The translations under genes were made by a program, and so were the position numbers. The notes below the pieces were generated by a model. That model made no database searches, was not told the DNA's origin, and was given only the letters and a program-made list of their open reading frames with translations. Of a stretch of DNA of 64,000 nucleotides, positions 63,017-64,000 are shown piece by piece. Within the stretch, counting starts at the first letter, position 1. Each line of letters opens with the position of its first letter. This DNA comes from Shinella sp. H4-D48 (lineage in GTDB: Bacteria; Pseudomonadota; Alphaproteobacteria; Rhizobiales; Rhizobiaceae): assembly GCF_022637395.1 (NCBI RefSeq), contig NZ_CP093339.1:186001-250000 (forward strand), in the 5' to 3' direction.

Positions 63017-63795
63017 TCTGCCCGGGAGCGATATCCCAGCTGGATCGAAAGAAGCTCGGCGTGTTTTATGACAAGCTGGGCAAGGTCCGGTATCCTGTCG
63101 TCCGTGAGCTTGCGCCGCGTGCTGCTCAGGCTCAGGCCCGCAATGACGCGGCCGGCGGCGTTTCGCACCGGCGCGCCGATGCACCGCTCATGGGCATCCA
63201 TTTCGCCATTGTTGATCGCATATCCGCGTTTGCGGGTCGTGGCCAGATCATCACGCAGTTTGATGGGGTCCGTAAGTGTATCGCGGGTATAGGGGTGGAG
63301 CCCCTGCTTTATGATGCGCTCGATCGTCTCCGTCGGCTGGAAAGCCAGCACGGCCTTGCCGACGCTCGTGCAGTAGCAGGGAGAGCTTTCCATTGTTGTG
63401 GTGGAGTTGAAGCGGCCGGCCCGGCCGCCGATCGTGCGCGTCACGAAAATCATCTGGTTGCCGTCGAAGACGCACAGGTGGCTTTTTTCGCCCGTGCTTC
63501 GGCTGAGTGCCTCCAGAACGTGACGGGCGTCGCGCGAAATGTCCATGTTGGCCAGCGCGCTGTTGCCGAGGTGGATGAGGCGCAGGCCGAGGCGGTACAC
63601 GTCGCCGGTATTGTCCTGATCGAGCAGGCCCGCATTGCGCAGGGTCGTGACCCAGCGGTGCGTGGTGGAGCGCGGCATGCCGGTCATGTCGGCGATATCG
63701 CCGACGGACAACTGCCCGCTGCTCAGGGTGAAGCAGTCGAGGATGCGGAGCATCTTCTCCGGTGCATTTCCCGATGTTTCTGCAATCGTGTTCAC
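63013..63795 (-). CDS. IclR-family transcriptional regulator
   Basis: The product has 260 residues from GTG 63795, which follows GGGGAGG by eight bases; an upstream start at 63903 would include the operator region. N-terminal winged helix (residues ~12-70, with VGDIADMTGMPRSTTHRWV), then an IclR effector domain with SSPCYCTSVGKAVLAF and GYAINNGEMDAHERCIGAPV (both typical). IclR proteins often control aromatic or carboxylate catabolism, and act as repressors or activators. It is divergent from a gene that starts at or beyond the end of the window. Its relation to the organosulfur operon is open. Confidence 0.92.
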   Translation of the reverse strand: MNTIAETSGNAPEKMLRILDCFTLSSGQLSVGDIADMTGMPRSTTHRWVTTLRNAGLLDQDNTGDVYRLGLRLIHLGNSALANMDISRDARHVLEALSRSTGEKSHLCVFDGNQMIFVTRTIGGRAGRFNSTTTMESSPCYCTSVGKAVLAFQPTETIERIIKQGLHPYTRDTLTDPIKLRDDLATTRKRGYAINNGEMDAHERCIGAPVRNAAGRVIAGLSLSSTRRKLTDDRIPDLAQLVIKHAELLSIQLGYRSRAD

Positions 63796-63868
63796 GTGTC
63801 GCTCCTCCCCTGCGGGCCGCCTTTGTGCAGCACGAGGATGCAGATTGCAAGAAAAGCTTGGAAAAAGA

Positions 63869-63887
63869 TGTCCCAAAAAATGAGACA
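63869..63887. promoter_or_regulatory. Candidate IclR operator (TGTCCCA-N5-TGAGACA)
   Basis: This 7-bp inverted repeat has one mismatched pair and an A5 spacer, in the AT-rich gap upstream of the IclR gene. It lies 74 bases before GTG 63795 and ~112 bases before the next + strand start. Size and symmetry fit operators of the IclR family; binding is inferred. Confidence 0.45.
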
Positions 63888-63981
63888 AATTCGCACTGCA
63901 CAAAAATCAAGTGTATGTTTTTAAAAGATAAACAAAATTTGCGGCGTGTTTTTCGCAGCTTATAATTCAGGCATACACATT

Positions 63982-64000
63982 GGAGAGGAGATACTTCCAT
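63982..64000 (+). promoter_or_regulatory. Ribosome-binding site of a gene beginning at the window edge
   Basis: GGAGAGGAG at 63982-63990 is followed eight bases later by AT at 63999-64000, the likely first two bases of an ATG. A plus-strand gene divergent from the IclR gene probably starts here. Confidence 0.5.

Overview
The window is a dense block of catabolic and transport genes from a GC-rich bacterium. Gene content and style suggest an alphaproteobacterium of the Rhizobiaceae type, perhaps from a secondary chromosome or megaplasmid (inference). It carries six ABC uptake systems that each include a solute-binding protein, plus one orphan peptide-type binding protein. Local regulators are GntR (three), LysR, AraC, LuxR, HxlR, IclR and XRE-cupin types. 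I saw no rRNA, tRNA, insertion sequence, CRISPR array or replication gene. Only two stretches of more than 300 bases lack a convincing gene (53691-54323 and 62582-63012).

Region A (1-10.1 kb): a truncated cobalamin-dependent mutase, a DUF3830 protein, a divergent P5C-reductase-like protein, a GntR regulator, a branched-chain-amino-acid-type transporter (livJHMGF order) and a DAO-type FAD oxidase. Three intergenic sites share a 12-bp near-palindrome, AGTGTC-K-ACACT, and probably define one GntR regulon.

Region B (10.1-24.5 kb): a GntR regulator with an SDR and a two-repeat protein of unknown family, an AapJQMP-like amino acid transporter, and a divergent operon. That operon encodes a thiamine-diphosphate E1 (alpha and beta), a lipoyl/alpha-beta-hydrolase fusion, ProC, an SDR, a Rid protein lacking the usual catalytic arginine, an EamA exporter and an FAD oxidase. 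Four copies of a second motif (TTATTTGTTRTAACA-like) link these transcription units. It reads as one pathway: import, oxidation to an imine or keto acid, then oxidative decarboxylation.

Region C (24.6-38.75 kb): two polyamine-type ABC systems with a gamma-glutamylamine-synthetase-like enzyme, a PuuB-like oxidase, an Fe-alcohol dehydrogenase, a cupin, and LuxR and PuuR-like regulators. The PuuR-like gene is preceded by a perfect 17-bp inverted repeat. Region D (38.9-41.1 kb) is a LysR regulator divergent from an NTF2-like protein and an SDR.

Region E (41.2-50.2 kb): a uronate-type operon with an aldehyde dehydrogenase, a sugar ABC transporter, and KduI, KduD and a KdgF-like cupin, divergent from a GntR regulator. 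Region F (50.3-53.7 kb): an SDR, AraC, HxlR and an NmrA-like reductase. Region G (54.3-64 kb): an organosulfur operon (MsuE-like, SfnG-like, a complete Liv-type transporter, SfnB-like), then a convergent IclR gene facing out of the window.

A recurring structural feature is a stem-loop just downstream of the binding-protein gene in all six ABC operons, as expected if binding-protein mRNA is kept in excess over permease mRNA.
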